A stretch of 48,954 nucleotides of DNA from an uncultured Cyclobacteriaceae bacterium (GTDB lineage: Bacteria; Bacteroidota; Bacteroidia; Cytophagales; Cyclobacteriaceae): positions 1 to 48,954 of the forward strand of contig CANLOE010000051.1 of the NCBI GenBank assembly GCA_947492745.1, written 5' to 3'. Position numbers and translations under genes: made by a program. How positions within the stretch are numbered: the stretch's first letter is position 1; each line of letters starts with the position of its first letter. The notes under the pieces are model-generated. The model worked only from the letters and a program-made list of their open reading frames with translations. It was not told the origin of the DNA and ran no database searches. Below are positions 1 to 10,550 of the stretch, in pieces.

Positions 1-75
1 ACTCCAGAAGAGTTTAGTAAAATCAATTATTCAAAATGTGCTTAACTTATTGTCCAGTTTTTTATTGCAATTCCA
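1..75. repeat. Left copy of a 75-bp perfect terminal inverted repeat (probable IS end)
   Basis: Bases 1-75 are the exact reverse complement of 48880-48954; the match stops at base 76. Immediately inside it a family C repeat starts mid-element (AAATTTCCGC at about 77), so this sequence interrupts a repeat. Reading outward, the run AAAAAACTGGACAATAA resembles the ends of IS3-family elements, but no transposase is present and the family assignment is tentative. Confidence 0.75.
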
Positions 76-76
76 A

Positions 77-240
77 AATTTCCGCTAGCTAGCTAGCTAG
101 CGCGACATGCTATCTTTGTCAATGGCTCACGCGGCAGAAGGCCCCTTCACTAAATAATGCCCTCGAGGCATTATTTTAACGCTCGGTCCTATCCAAAATA
201 AGTGATAACAAATTTTAAATATAATTTCAAAACAGTCTCT
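77..240 (+). repeat. Family C repeat, left-truncated copy
   Basis: This stretch shares blocks with 18195-18408, 38035-38266 and 45290-45450: AAATTTCCGC, GCTATCTTTG, GGCCCCTTCACT, a TTTTAACG block, CCAAAATAAGTGATAACAA and a terminal TTTCAAAACAGTCTC. Where the other copies carry a simple hairpin, this one has four and a half GCTA units (84-101). A second hairpin, AATAATGCC/GGCATTATT, lies at about 154-176. Its left end is replaced by the terminal inverted repeat. From 241 to 420 I see nothing recognisable. Confidence 0.6.
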
Positions 241-420
241 TAGGTATTCTCGAAACGTAAGTTCGTTTATTCCATAAAAAGCAATACTCCCATTCGGCCA
301 TTTTCAAGCTGACTCATTATATCGATTGATTTCATAGGCATTCGTCGGGCCTGCGTTTTTTTTGTATAAGGTCCGTTTTTCTGATGGAACTCATAAACCT
401 GCGGTTTGACCTTTGTGTTA

Positions 421-579
421 CACAAATTTGGTTTTCAAATGCCGTATAAGATTCCGCGGGTCATTTTAGTTTCAATCAAGGCGAGAACCGCAGGGATAGC
501 AGCGCTATCCCGAGGATTGTCAGCGCAGGGTGAAGCAAAATGAACAGAAAGATAGGCGATTTTAAAAGCTAAGTTTGTA
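421..579 (+). repeat. Family B palindromic element, full length (159 bp), MITE-like
   Basis: The element runs from CACAAATTTGG to GCTAAGTTTGTA, giving imperfect 12-bp inverted ends. It is flanked by TTA at 418-420 and TTA at 580-582, a likely 3-bp target duplication. A perfect hairpin of 8 bp with a 3-nt loop (GGGATAGC-AGC-GCTATCCC, 493-511) lies at its centre, within a longer imperfect palindrome. It has exactly the length of the copy at 41693-41851. It contains no ORF. Confidence 0.8.
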
Positions 580-712
580 TTACAGCTTTAAAGGCTTCAA
601 ATCAGTAAAATATACGTAATTTTTGTTCACCATAGCGGTGTTACGCTACATTCAAGAAAACACGCTGATTTATGGCTATTTGAACTCTCATGACACAGTT
701 CTTAGCAGAGTA
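580..712 (-). repeat. Family A repeat, degenerate copy, minus orientation
   Basis: Blocks shared with 36208-36387 include CTTCAAATCAGTAA, CACCATAGCGGTG, AAGAAAACACGCTGATTTAT and CTCATGAC. The central hairpin is decayed: one arm pair carries an A/C mismatch. A family B element ends immediately to its left. No gene is carried. Confidence 0.55.
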
Positions 713-724
713 TGGGATATAAAG

Positions 725-764
725 AAAGGAACGCGAACAAGGGTACTTTGTTCGCGTTTCTTTT
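725..764 (-). terminator. Rho-independent terminator downstream of metG
   Basis: An arm AAAGGAACGCGAACAA (725-740) pairs with TTGTTCGCGTTTCTTT over a 7-nt loop, with one wobble pair. On the minus strand a T-rich tail follows. It lies 24 bp past the metG stop codon. Because the hairpin is A/T-flanked on both sides it could work in both directions. Confidence 0.8.
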
Positions 765-787
765 ACCAAATCGTTAATGATCAGGTC

Positions 788-2842
788 TTAGCTTACTCCA
801 GCTCCTGGACTCACATTGTCCGAAGGCTGAATGAATTTCAAGCTACCATCTTTGTCCTCGGCCATGAGTATCATGCCCTGTGATTCTACTCCCATGATTT
901 TTCTTGGAGCAAGGTTCACCAAAATACTGACCTGCTTACCGATAGTCTCCTCGGGGGTGAAATATTCTGCAATACCACTCATTACCGTCCGTTGATCGAT
1001 GCCTGTATCTACCAACAAACGGAGTAGTTTTTTGGATTTTTTCACCTTTTCAGCTTCTAGAATAGTCCCTATCCGGATATCCATTTTCATGAAATCATCG
1101 AAAGTCACCGTATCTTTGGCCGGATCTGCTTTTTGGTTTTTCACTGCATTCTCCTGCTTTATCTTCTCTAAACGTTCCACTTGAGCTGTGATCTCTTCAT
1201 TTTCTATCTTCTGAAACAGGAGTTCTGCTTTGTTCAGGTCATGTCCTTCTTTCAACAAATCCACAGCACCGGCCACAGACCAGTTTTTCTCATTAAAATT
1301 GAGGATTTCGGAAAGCCTATCCATGGAAAAGGGCAAAAAAGGTCCTCCAAGTATGGAAATATTCGCTGCTAGCTGTAGACTCAAATTCAATATGGTGGCG
1401 ACTCTTTCTCTATTGTTGGCGTCCTTCATCAGTATCCAAGGCTCTGTGTCACCGAGGTACTTATTCCCTACTCTGGCCAATTCCATAAACAAAGTCATCG
1501 CTTCCCTAAACCTATACTGCTCTAGGGATTTGGCAATTTTCCGGGGATAGGCCTTTACTTTTTCGATGACTTCGCTATCTAAATCATAGGTACTTCCGAG
1601 TACTGGTATTTTCCCGTCAAAGTACTTATGCGTCAGCACTACTGCTCTATTTATGAAGTTACCGAGTATAGCGACCAGCTCATTATTGTTTCTTTCCTGA
1701 AAGGACTTCCAAGTAAAATCGTTGTCTTTCGTCTCAGGAGCATTAGCGCATAATGTATACCGCAGCACATCCTGTTTTTCGGGAAAATCCGCAAGATACT
1801 CATGCAACCATACAGCCCAGTTTCTGGAAGTGGAGATTTTGTCACCTTCAAGGTTCAAAAATTCATTTGCGGGCACATTGTCCGGTAGTACGTAGTTTCC
1901 ATCTGCTTTTAGAATGGTCGGAAAGATAATACAATGGAAAACGATATTATCCTTGCCGATAAAATGAATCAATTTAGTGTCTTCTGATTTCCAGTATGGC
2001 TCCCAGTCCTTGCCCTGTGCTTTGGCCCAGTCCTTTGTAGCTGATATGTAACCGATAGGCGCATCGAACCAGACATACAAAACTTTACCTTCCTCCCCTT
2101 CGATGGGTACGCGCACCCCCCAATCCAAGTCTCGCGTCATTGCCCTTGGTTGTAAGCCAAGGTCCAACCATGACTTGCACTGTCCGTACACATTGCTTTT
2201 CCATTCTTTGTGTCCTTCAAGAATCCATTCCCTCAGCCATTTCTCATACTTATTCATGGGCAGGTACCAGTGCTTCGTACTCTTTTTGATGGGCGGGTTG
2301 CCACTAAGCGCCGACTTGGGGTTTTTTAGATCGTTGGGACTCAGCGAAGTACCACAGCTTTCGCACTGGTCACCGTAGGCATTGTCATAGTTACAATTAG
2401 GACAGGTACCTACAATGTAGCGGTCGGCCAGAAATTGCTGTGATTCCTCATCATAGTACTGCATGCTTTCTTTTTCCTCAAACACTCCTTTGTCATAGAG
2501 GTTTTTGAAAAAAGCTGCCGCAGTTTCATGATGAGTGGGTGAGGAAGTCCTAGAGTAGATATCAAAGCTGATTCCGAAATCAAGGAAGGATTTCTTTATG
2601 ATGCTGTCATATTTATCAACGACTTCTTGAGGGCTGATACCTTCTGCTTTGGCCCTCAGTGTTATCGGTACGCCATGTTCATCAGAGCCGCATACAAAAG
2701 CCACATCTTCTCCCTTGCTGCGAAGGTATCGTACATAAATGTCTGCGGGCACATACACCCCTGCCAAGTGTCCTATATGGACTGGGCCATTGGCATAGGG
2801 TAATGCTGCTGTTATGGTATATCTTTTGGTGTTTTCCGGCAT
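788..2842 (-). CDS. metG: Methionyl-tRNA synthetase with C-terminal tRNA-binding domain
   Basis: This cytoplasmic enzyme charges tRNA-Met with methionine using ATP. The class I HIGH motif is at residues 22-25 (PVHIGHLAG). A CxxC...CxxC zinc knuckle ([18 protein letters not shown]) follows at about 145-165, and the KMSKS-equivalent [10 protein letters not shown] is near residue 335. From about 584 an EMAP/Trbp111-like OB-fold ([14 protein letters not shown]) ends the protein, as in the long bacterial MetG form. At 684 residues the length is normal. I chose the ATG at 2842 rather than the in-frame TTG at 2860 because the conserved region begins right after it and the TTG overlaps a consensus promoter element. 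A terminator follows the gene. Confidence 0.97.
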   Translation of the reverse strand: MPENTKRYTITAALPYANGPVHIGHLAGVYVPADIYVRYLRSKGEDVAFVCGSDEHGVPITLRAKAEGISPQEVVDKYDSIIKKSFLDFGISFDIYSRTSSPTHHETAAAFFKNLYDKGVFEEKESMQYYDEESQQFLADRYIVGTCPNCNYDNAYGDQCESCGTSLSPNDLKNPKSALSGNPPIKKSTKHWYLPMNKYEKWLREWILEGHKEWKSNVYGQCKSWLDLGLQPRAMTRDLDWGVRVPIEGEEGKVLYVWFDAPIGYISATKDWAKAQGKDWEPYWKSEDTKLIHFIGKDNIVFHCIIFPTILKADGNYVLPDNVPANEFLNLEGDKISTSRNWAVWLHEYLADFPEKQDVLRYTLCANAPETKDNDFTWKSFQERNNNELVAILGNFINRAVVLTHKYFDGKIPVLGSTYDLDSEVIEKVKAYPRKIAKSLEQYRFREAMTLFMELARVGNKYLGDTEPWILMKDANNRERVATILNLSLQLAANISILGGPFLPFSMDRLSEILNFNEKNWSVAGAVDLLKEGHDLNKAELLFQKIENEEITAQVERLEKIKQENAVKNQKADPAKDTVTFDDFMKMDIRIGTILEAEKVKKSKKLLRLLVDTGIDQRTVMSGIAEYFTPEETIGKQVSILVNLAPRKIMGVESQGMILMAEDKDGSLKFIQPSDNVSPGAGVS

Positions 2843-2857
2843 AATTTCAATTTTGTG

Positions 2858-2865
2858 CAAAGATA
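2858..2865 (-). promoter_or_regulatory. Bacteroidota -7 promoter element for metG
   Basis: Read on the minus strand this is TATCTTTG, a perfect match to the Bacteroidota -7 consensus TAnnTTTG. It lies 15 bp before the ATG at 2842, implying a very short leader. No convincing -33 TTTG at the usual spacing is visible. Confidence 0.55.
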
Positions 2866-3041
2866 GATAAGTTTTACTCTCCGGTTATTTGCAAGCCTAT
2901 AATTTTGCCTTCTTACCCTATCTTTCTACAGGATGTATCTCCTTGTATCGCATTCTACCGAATCATGTTACAATAGAATCAAACTGACATCACCATTATC
3001 CAAAAATTTCAGTATACTTCTTTGAAAGTGGCAAGTTTTGC

Positions 3042-5153
3042 TTACTGGGGTGTTTCTTCTTTAGGTTCTTCGGGCAAGTGGACTTTGAACTCCGTATAGC
3101 CGCTAGCTGTAGTTTCCACACTGACTTTTCCCTTAAGCCTTTCTACAGCGAGTTTCACCAAATAAAGTCCTAGCCCAGCAGTGTCGGGTCGATTGCTCGC
3201 CTTAGAAAAAATCTCAAAAATCTTGACCGTATCTTCCTTACTTATACCGATACCATTGTCCAGTACCTTAATATTGACACTGCTTTTATAGGTACTGATT
3301 TCTACTTTCACAAAAGACTCTACTCTGGTAGAACTATTGTAAAACTTGTAGGCATTATCTACCAGGTTATTGATAATGGTCAATATCAAATAAGGGTCGG
3401 ACCTGTACCTCAGTCCTTTATCGATGTGACTTGTAAAACCGATCTCTTCAAAAAAGTCAAGCTGCGCTCGTTTGTCAAGAATATCATCGATGATATTCTC
3501 AAAATCGATTTCTTGGCCGAAGTTGGAGGTACTTTTCACTTGGGTAATATCAAGGACCCTGGAAAGTATTTCGTTCAGGTTATTGGCCGTTTGATTGAGT
3601 TTACCGAAATAGTCCAATGAACGCTCATCGGTCACATCAAAAAGCGCTACTTCGCTCAGTCCAAGTAAAGAAGCCAAGGGGCCTCTGATATCATGTGAGG
3701 TCCTATAGATAAAAGTATCCAGCTCATCATTGGACTGCTGCAATGCTTTGTAGGACTGCCGTAGTTCTTTGGTCCTATCCTTGACTCGATCTTCCAATAC
3801 TGCATTGGTATCCTCCAGTTTCCTCTTTTGCGCCTCAATAATGCTATTGGCTTCTTCCAGCTTCGAGTACGTCTTTTGTTTTTCCCTATAGTTACGGTAA
3901 AGCGCTATTAAAAAAGCAATAACAATGCCCGAAGCCCCAATCAGTACATAGTTTAGGCTCCTTGTGGCACGGATGGTCCTATTGTTTGCCTTTATGGTCT
4001 CATCTCTCGCCTCCAGCATTATCCTGTTCTGTTCTTCCTGATAGTTCAGCTGTATGTTCGCCAGATTTTTGGCTAGGTCTTTCGTATAGATACTGTCGTT
4101 CAGTGCTCGGAACTTGATTTGATAATTATAAGCTTTTCTATAGTCTCCTAGTTGACTGTATATCTGCGAGTAAAGTTCATTATTGTTCAGTAAGTAATCT
4201 CTATTCCCTATCTTTTCTGCAATTTCATGTGACCTGTCCAATAAGTAAATGGCACTGTCCAGCTCATTGATTTTAAATTTTATCTTCGCCAGATAGTGGT
4301 AGTTATCGGTCACGTATTTATCGAAGTTATTCTCTATGGCCAATGCATTTGAGCGTTCGAACTTGTTCTTTGCAGAGTCATAATCCTCACTGATCAGTAG
4401 GGCCTGTCCTATACCATTGTTCGACCACATCAAAATCTCATCATCACAGTCATCACCACAAAGGTCCAGAGCTTTATTGAAGTAAACCAAGGCTTCATCG
4501 TAATCGCCCAGATCGATATAGACTAGCCCCATGTTCACATAATTTCTGTTCAGACCGGATTGTCTTCCGATTTTCTCATTCAGGACCAGTGATTTTTCAT
4601 AATAGTCTCTTGCTTTTTCATAATCCTTCACTTCAGAATAGACTAAGCCTATATTATTACATACCGTCGCCATACCTTCTTCATCGTTTTCGGTTTCTTC
4701 TAACCTAAGACAGTCAAGGTAATAACTCAAGGCCTCATCATAATCGCCTTTCCAAAAATTGGCGATACCCAGTTCATTGACCAACTCCTTGAGCATTTCC
4801 ATATTGTTGCTTTCTTTAGCGACTTCTAAGGCAATCTCATAATAATCGACAGCTGTATCATACTGGTCTTTAAGCAGGTACAACCAGCCGAGTGCCCTAC
4901 TGGAATTAACTATCAAAAGGCTGTCACCTGCATCGTATGCCGCCGCATTTGCCTTTAGGGCATAATTCAAAGCTTTCTCTCTATCCGTAAGACGATAGTG
5001 AATGAACAATGCATGGTAAATAGCCGGCCTCTGCTCTACTGAACTTGATTTCAATGCTTGATTTAAGCTATCTACTTTCCCTTGCCCCATAATATATGAG
5101 GTAAATAACCCTATCAGAAAAAGCGAGAGCAAGAGTTTAAAAATATAGTTCAT
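3042..5153 (-). CDS. TPR-repeat sensor histidine kinase
   Basis: This is a membrane-bound two-component kinase. An N-terminal signal sequence (about 1-23) is followed by a tetratricopeptide array to about residue 360 (units such as YDEALSYYLDCLRL and YEKARDYYEKSLVL), presumably periplasmic. A single transmembrane helix lies at about 400-420, then a coiled coil. The H-box SHDIRGPL has its phospho-accepting His near 486. The ATPase domain has the N-box (NNLVDNAYKF), G1 (DNGIGIS) and G2 (GLGLYL). This architecture is common in Bacteroidota and the length of 703 is usual. No response regulator is adjacent, so its partner and signal are unknown. It could be cotranscribed with metG (about 200 bp apart), but this is not evident. 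Confidence 0.92.
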   Translation of the reverse strand: MNYIFKLLLSLFLIGLFTSYIMGQGKVDSLNQALKSSSVEQRPAIYHALFIHYRLTDREKALNYALKANAAAYDAGDSLLIVNSSRALGWLYLLKDQYDTAVDYYEIALEVAKESNNMEMLKELVNELGIANFWKGDYDEALSYYLDCLRLEETENDEEGMATVCNNIGLVYSEVKDYEKARDYYEKSLVLNEKIGRQSGLNRNYVNMGLVYIDLGDYDEALVYFNKALDLCGDDCDDEILMWSNNGIGQALLISEDYDSAKNKFERSNALAIENNFDKYVTDNYHYLAKIKFKINELDSAIYLLDRSHEIAEKIGNRDYLLNNNELYSQIYSQLGDYRKAYNYQIKFRALNDSIYTKDLAKNLANIQLNYQEEQNRIMLEARDETIKANNRTIRATRSLNYVLIGASGIVIAFLIALYRNYREKQKTYSKLEEANSIIEAQKRKLEDTNAVLEDRVKDRTKELRQSYKALQQSNDELDTFIYRTSHDIRGPLASLLGLSEVALFDVTDERSLDYFGKLNQTANNLNEILSRVLDITQVKSTSNFGQEIDFENIIDDILDKRAQLDFFEEIGFTSHIDKGLRYRSDPYLILTIINNLVDNAYKFYNSSTRVESFVKVEISTYKSSVNIKVLDNGIGISKEDTVKIFEIFSKASNRPDTAGLGLYLVKLAVERLKGKVSVETTASGYTEFKVHLPEEPKEETPQ

Positions 5154-5300
5154 GTAAAAATATCAACTTTATACACATAGGTAAGCAATCCGGTGGTAAT
5201 GATTCGTAATTCATCCAAAAAAGCACAACCTTTGTGATAAGTCATTACAAAAAAGGTGCTTATCAAAATAAATTACGATACTTATTAATAACATACTACC

Positions 5301-5474
5301 ATGAAAGCAAAATTATTAACTATTCTCGGCATTATTGTATTTTCTATGAGTTTTTCAGCGTGTACTGAAGAAGAATTTATGACAAAAAAGGAAGTTCAGG
5401 CTACTATTCCGGATAGTGACGTGACACAGAATACAAGGGGTGAAGTGGATTTTGGAGACCAAAAGTGGGAATAG
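5301..5474 (+). CDS. Small lipoprotein of 57 residues, unknown function
   Basis: The ORF begins MKAKLLTILG and has a hydrophobic signal segment to residue 20 ending in FSAC, a plausible signal peptidase II lipobox with Cys21. An acidic mature part of 37 residues follows (CTEEEFMTKK...GEVDFGDQKWE). An AT-rich leader precedes the ATG, typical of Bacteroidota genes. It is divergent from the kinase gene at 5153. The signal peptide and clean start favour a real gene, but it is short and I do not recognise the family. It may instead be the intact beginning of a gene whose remainder has decayed in the AT-rich stretch that follows. Confidence 0.55.
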   Translation: MKAKLLTILGIIVFSMSFSACTEEEFMTKKEVQATIPDSDVTQNTRGEVDFGDQKWE

Positions 5475-7458
5475 GTATATTGCTGATGCAGCGATTTCAT
5501 GATTCTCCAAAGGATTTAATATAGTTTCCTTATGTCGAGATAACAAAAAGTAAATATTATCTGACAAATTCATTTATGGGAATATCGATATTCTATCCAT
5601 TTGAATAGAACACTACATAATGAAGATTTTGTTTATGATTTCGCATCATTTCCATGTTTGAAATCAAAACAATTTGAAAGAATATTTTTCAGCAATTATC
5701 ATTCGACCGTGAAAAATCATTCTTAAAAACTCTATTTTCTTCACTAGAGAAGTGTAGAGACTAACCGATAGTCATACTGAAAAATTGCTATTACAAACGA
5801 TTATTGAAAAATACGGGCCTAGCTATATCCAAAGCTTAGGTCCGTGGCCGTGGAGGGTTCTTTCTTCTCATGGAGAGTGAGGAAATGCCATGCTTATCTG
5901 TTTCCATTCCTTTTAACTTTAATCGGGTCTTAGACTTATTGTGCCTTCAAGCTCGACAGTATAAAACCAGAATCTATACAGACCAGTCGTCCATAGCATT
6001 GCCCCTTTTATAAAATATTGAGAAGGTTATGGCGGATTATTTGCTATGATTACATTTGGATGTTTGTTTTTAACCAAGTGTTTTCATGACTATCAACTAT
6101 TGATTCAAGTCGGGAAATATGATATTTGAGAACATGAGAAACTATTATTCAGTAATTAGCTTTTTTTCGTATTCAATAATGAGGAAGAGATAGGGTTAAA
6201 TGGGCAAACAATCTTTGATAGTGATACTCCTGCTATAGTAGTATAGTTGATTTAAAAACCATTTTCATCTACCCAATAGTAAGATACTATAATATCAATT
6301 ATAAGAACATAGTGGTAATTATGTACCCGAATGATTACTATAAAAAGTCTTGAAAAATGTAACAGAAAAGTGACTCAGCAAATTGATTTATTATGTAATG
6401 AAAAAAACTATAGGGTATCGTGACTTTAAGAAAACAAGTTCTTTCCTCTACAATATAGCTTATGATTTAACTTAGTAAACCGTAGTTACTACATTTATCA
6501 TTGATATAAATAAAACAATATTTAATTAACCAATACTTCTAGACTTTATATTTGATTTACTGAAACAAAAAAATCGCTCAACACCATATCGTCCTAGTTA
6601 TTAAGTGAATACAAGTAATACTTCTAGTATTAAGCTACATTTTTTATGTGGTAATAGATGCTTATTGCTTGAGATATACTATTTTCATAGGTTAATTTTT
6701 TAATTCTGAACAAAAACTTACATGCATCATTCGATTTTTTTTCACGAATTGTCACGGGAAGTTTAGACTATATTTTCTTTTCATAAAGAGTTTCAGAGAT
6801 TATATCGTAGGATACGGTTTTTAAAGTTTGCTATTACTTATTCTGAGTAGGACTGAGTATGAAGATAGTGTCCTGAGGATTCGGTCAGCGAAAAAGGCCT
6901 GCCTTCCACGTGAAAGATCGGCAACAATTGCAGTGCCGCTACCTACGAATCCCATGCTACCGTTACCATCAATGCCACCCAATTGAAATCCTCCTATACC
7001 CTATCACTACACCGCATGAAAAAGAGTTTGAGGGTTCTTTCCGACCATAAAAGGACAAACACCTTTGCGGGAGAAATGAGCATGGAGGAGAAAGTAAATT
7101 TTGAGATGAATCTTGTTTATCCGAATTCCATGCGACGATTGAAAATCCATACCGACCAAATCAAAATATAAGAAATCCATTTCTATACAGTCCCATAAAG
7201 GGCAATCATCATTTCTATTTACTTTTCCTTGAGCTATGATGGTGGTATGCTCCCAAAACATTGTCATTACAGGACGTTTTTCATCGAACAATCAGCCTTT
7301 TGCTTGTTACCATTTCAACAACGGGTCTTTTAATATAAGGTGGAACAGTGAGCATATAAAGAATCTAATAAATCGAGTCTGAGGAGGAAATCACACATTT
7401 AATATGAGTTCAATTCCTTATATCAAAAAATAACCTAAGATTAGTCGATTAGTTTTAG
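5475..7458. other. 2-kb AT-rich region without a recognisable gene
   Basis: All frames are broken by frequent stops and none of the A/B/C repeat families is present. A hairpin with a 12-bp interrupted stem lies at about 5813-5845 (ACGGGCCTAGCT paired with AGCTTAGGTCCGT). Base composition becomes less AT-rich at about 6890-7290. There short open stretches exist on both strands (6821-7000 minus, with a glycine-rich translation; 6914-7171 plus) but neither resembles a family I know. Decayed genes are the likely explanation. Confidence 0.5.
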
Positions 7459-7466
7459 TAGATTTG
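7459..7466 (+). promoter_or_regulatory. Bacteroidota -7 promoter element for typA
   Basis: TAGATTTG matches the consensus TAnnTTTG exactly and ends 21 bp before the typA ATG. No clear -33 element is visible upstream. Confidence 0.5.
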
Positions 7467-7487
7467 CGGCTCAAAATCGCTTTTAAT

Positions 7488-9290
7488 ATGCAGAATAACA
7501 TTCGTAATATCGCCATTATCGCTCACGTTGACCATGGCAAAACTACTCTTGTGGACAAGATCATCCACGCGTCCAAGATATTCAGGGAAGGGCAAGAGTT
7601 TGAGGACTTGATATTGGACAATAATGATTTGGAACGCGAAAGGGGTATTACCATTACTTCCAAAAATGTATCTGTCCGTTATAAAGACACAAAAATCAAT
7701 ATTATAGATACGCCTGGTCACGCCGATTTCGGTGGTGAAGTAGAGCGGGTTCTAAAAATGGCCGATGGTGTCATCTTATTAGTGGATGCCTTTGAAGGCC
7801 CTATGCCCCAAACACGTTTTGTACTGGGCAAAGCCTTATCTTTAGGCTTAAAGCCTATTGTAGTGGTCAATAAGGTTGACAAAGAAAATTGTCGCCCCGA
7901 TGAGGTACATGAACAAGTTTTTGACTTAATGTTCAACTTGGAAGCTACCGAAGAGCAATTGGACTTTACGACGCTTTACGGTTCCTCAAAACAAGGCTGG
8001 ATGAGTTCCGATTGGAAAAAGCCCACGGACTCCATAGTACCTGTACTGGATGCTATAGTCGATATTATTCCACCTGCAAAGTTCATCGAAGGTTCACCTC
8101 AAATGAGGATTACTTCACTGGACTTCTCTTCTTTTGTGGGCAGGATAGCTATAGGAAAAGTTGTTCGCGGTTTATTGAAAGAAGGTGATACCCTAGGATT
8201 GAGCAAATCGGATGGTAGTATTAAAAAAGTAAGGATAAAAGAACTCCATGTCTTTGAGGGCTTAGGCAAAGCCAAGGTTCCCGAAGTACCTTGTGGAGAG
8301 ATATGCGCTGTCACTGGTATCGATGATTTTGAACTGGGAGATACGCTGACCGATTTTAACAACCCGGATCCATTACCACGTATCGCCATCGATGAGCCGA
8401 CGATGAACATGCTGTTCACCATCAATAATTCTCCTTTCTTCGGCAAAGAGGGTAAATTCGTCACCTCAAGGCATCTGCGCGATCGACTTTATAAAGAAAC
8501 CGAAAAGAACCTCGCACTACGTGTTCAGGATACCGACTCGGAAGATAAGTTTTTAGTTTACGGAAGGGGGATTCTTCATTTGTCCATTTTGATAGAGACC
8601 ATGCGTAGAGAAGGATATGAACTACAGGTAGGGCAGCCACAGGTTATCTTTAAGGAAATCGATGGTGTCAAATGTGAACCTATAGAACATTTGGTAGTGG
8701 ACGTTCCCGAGGAGACCTCTGGTAAGGTCATCGAACTGGTTACAATGAAAAAGGGCGAGTTGACCATCATGGAACCCAGAGGGGATTTACAACATCTCGA
8801 ATTCGACGTTCCGGCAAGAGGGCTTATCGGCTTACGTAACAATGTACTTACCGCTACTGCCGGTGAAGCTATAATGAACCATAGGTTTAAAGAGTACGCT
8901 CCATTCAAGGGAGAAATAGCCGGTCGTAACAATGGATCTCTTATTTCCATGGAAAACGGACCTGCAACCCCTTATTCCATCGACAAACTACAAGATAGGG
9001 GTATCTTTTTTGTACCTCCAGGGGAAGACCTCTACACGGGGCAGGTTATCGGCGAACACTCAAGGGACAATGATTTAGTGGTCAATATTCAAAAAGGAAA
9101 AAAACTGACCAATATGCGGGCTTCCGGTTCTGACAGTAATGCCAAAATCGCACCTCCAAAAACCTTCTCACTGGAAGAATCCATGGAATACATCCAAAAA
9201 GATGAATATTTGGAAATAACTCCTAAATCTATCCGTATGAGGAAAATTTACTTGGATGAAAACGAACGTAGAAGAATGACCGGGAAATAA
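7488..9290 (+). CDS. typA: Translational GTPase TypA/BipA
   Basis: This is a ribosome-associated GTPase of the EF-G family, involved in 50S maturation and stress or low-temperature growth. The G motifs are clear: AHVDHGKTT (G1), RGITI (G2), DTPGHADFGG (G3), NKVD (G4) and GSSKQGW (G5 region). The EF-G-like beta-barrel and the TypA-specific C-terminal part (GRNNGSLISMENGPATPYSI) follow. At 600 residues it has the family length. I start at ATG 7488 (MQNNIRNIAIIAHVDHGKT), which matches family N-termini, not at the in-frame TTG 24 bases earlier that lies against the promoter element. It stands alone and converges on bioB over a shared terminator. Confidence 0.97.
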   Translation: MQNNIRNIAIIAHVDHGKTTLVDKIIHASKIFREGQEFEDLILDNNDLERERGITITSKNVSVRYKDTKINIIDTPGHADFGGEVERVLKMADGVILLVDAFEGPMPQTRFVLGKALSLGLKPIVVVNKVDKENCRPDEVHEQVFDLMFNLEATEEQLDFTTLYGSSKQGWMSSDWKKPTDSIVPVLDAIVDIIPPAKFIEGSPQMRITSLDFSSFVGRIAIGKVVRGLLKEGDTLGLSKSDGSIKKVRIKELHVFEGLGKAKVPEVPCGEICAVTGIDDFELGDTLTDFNNPDPLPRIAIDEPTMNMLFTINNSPFFGKEGKFVTSRHLRDRLYKETEKNLALRVQDTDSEDKFLVYGRGILHLSILIETMRREGYELQVGQPQVIFKEIDGVKCEPIEHLVVDVPEETSGKVIELVTMKKGELTIMEPRGDLQHLEFDVPARGLIGLRNNVLTATAGEAIMNHRFKEYAPFKGEIAGRNNGSLISMENGPATPYSIDKLQDRGIFFVPPGEDLYTGQVIGEHSRDNDLVVNIQKGKKLTNMRASGSDSNAKIAPPKTFSLEESMEYIQKDEYLEITPKSIRMRKIYLDENERRRMTGK

Positions 9291-9370
9291 CAATCCGATG
9301 AGTCATCAGTAAAATATAGTACTATTGAACCGGTTTTGTCCTGACTGAACAAAGCGCGGTATCAATAGTT

Positions 9371-9413
9371 ATAAACAAAAAAAACCGAGCAATACTCGGT
9401 TTTTTTTGTTTAT
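9371..9413. terminator. Bidirectional terminator between typA and bioB
   Basis: A perfect 19-bp stem spans 9371-9389 and 9395-9413 with loop CAATA. It has a GC core CCGAG/CTCGG flanked by eight A on the left and eight T on the right, so a U-tract is available in both directions. It serves the convergent genes typA and bioB. Confidence 0.92.
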
Positions 9414-9542
9414 CTTTCTAATTCACCCTCCTTTACAAATACTGGTTGGTCAGTGTGAAATGAGGTTATAATTCTCTTGTAAGGAGCGCTGAGTACACGA
9501 ATGATAAAGGTTATTGTTATCAACCTGCAAAAAGAGGGCGCA

Positions 9543-10550
9543 CTACTGATCTATAGCAGACGGAATCTGCTGAAATTTCACTGATGCCTCACCCTTATAA
9601 GCCTTTCTGGGCTTTAGATTCAATACCTGAAACATTTCTTTATCTTCAACCGTATCGGGGTTAGGAGTTGTAAGCAGTTTATCCCCTGCAAATATAGAAT
9701 TGGCACCGGCCATAAAACACAATGCTTGTTCTTCTAGGTCCATGCGGACTCTACCGGCGGATAAACGCACCATGGCCTTAGGCATAATAATACGTGCTGT
9801 GGCTATCATTCTTACCATCTCCCATACAGAAACACGAGGCTGGTCTTCTAATGGAGTTCCTTCTACAGGTACTAGGGCATTAACGGGTACTGATTCGGGG
9901 TGTTCGGGCAGTGTTGCTAAGGTATGGAGCATACCGATGCGGTCTTTATGCTGTTCTCCCATACCGATAATACCTCCTGAGCAAACAGATATCTTTGCGT
10001 TCCTGACATTTTCCAAAGTATCCAGACGATCATCATAGTCTCGTGTACTAATGATTTCGTCATAATGCTCTTCGCTTGTATCTAAATTATGATTATAGGC
10101 ATATAGACCAGCTTCTTTGAGTTTTAAAGCCTGTTCTTCGGTCAGCATCCCAAGTGTACAACATACTTCCATCCCCATACTATTGACACCTTTGACCATT
10201 TCCAGAACACTGTCGAAGTCGCGGTTGTCCCTTACCTCTCGCCATGCAGCTCCCATACAGAAACGGGTGCTTCCGGACTCTTTAGCGGCTTTAGCATTAT
10301 CCAGCACCTCCGCTACAGGTAATAACTTATGTACTTTCACCTCAGTATGGTAACGCGCTGCTTGAGGGCAGTAGGCACAGTCTTCAGGGCAACCGCCTGT
10401 TTTCACTGATAACAAGGTACAGACCTGTACTTCCTGTGCATCATTGTGATTTCGGTGAACTGTGGCTGCTCTATACATTAAATCCAACACCGGGGAATGA
10501 TAGATTTCACTAATCTCTTCCTTGGTCCAATCGTTTCTTATCTCATCCAT
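9543..10550 (-). CDS. bioB: Biotin synthase
   Basis: This radical-SAM enzyme inserts sulfur into dethiobiotin to make biotin. The CxxxCxxC cluster motif is in [12 protein letters not shown] (about residues 53-62). Other family signatures are [14 protein letters not shown] and [15 protein letters not shown], which contain ligands of the auxiliary 2Fe-2S cluster region. The length of 335 is normal and the start is the ATG at 10550. No other bio gene is adjacent, so the rest of the pathway lies elsewhere. The 243 bp upstream should hold its promoter; I found no riboswitch or BirA-type operator I could defend. Confidence 0.97.
   Translation of the reverse strand: MDEIRNDWTKEEISEIYHSPVLDLMYRAATVHRNHNDAQEVQVCTLLSVKTGGCPEDCAYCPQAARYHTEVKVHKLLPVAEVLDNAKAAKESGSTRFCMGAAWREVRDNRDFDSVLEMVKGVNSMGMEVCCTLGMLTEEQALKLKEAGLYAYNHNLDTSEEHYDEIISTRDYDDRLDTLENVRNAKISVCSGGIIGMGEQHKDRIGMLHTLATLPEHPESVPVNALVPVEGTPLEDQPRVSVWEMVRMIATARIIMPKAMVRLSAGRVRMDLEEQALCFMAGANSIFAGDKLLTTPNPDTVEDKEMFQVLNLKPRKAYKGEASVKFQQIPSAIDQ

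Noticed and set aside
623-883. 86-residue plus-strand frame
   Set aside because: It runs through a family A repeat, the metG terminator and the 3' end of metG, so it is not a gene.
2843-2860. Upstream TTG start for metG
   Set aside because: The TTG falls within a perfect -7 promoter element and adds residues before the conserved N-terminus.
6821-7171. Open frames on both strands in the AT-rich region
   Set aside because: No ATG-led frame of useful length, no recognisable family, and each frame meets stops close by; kept only as a possible decayed gene.
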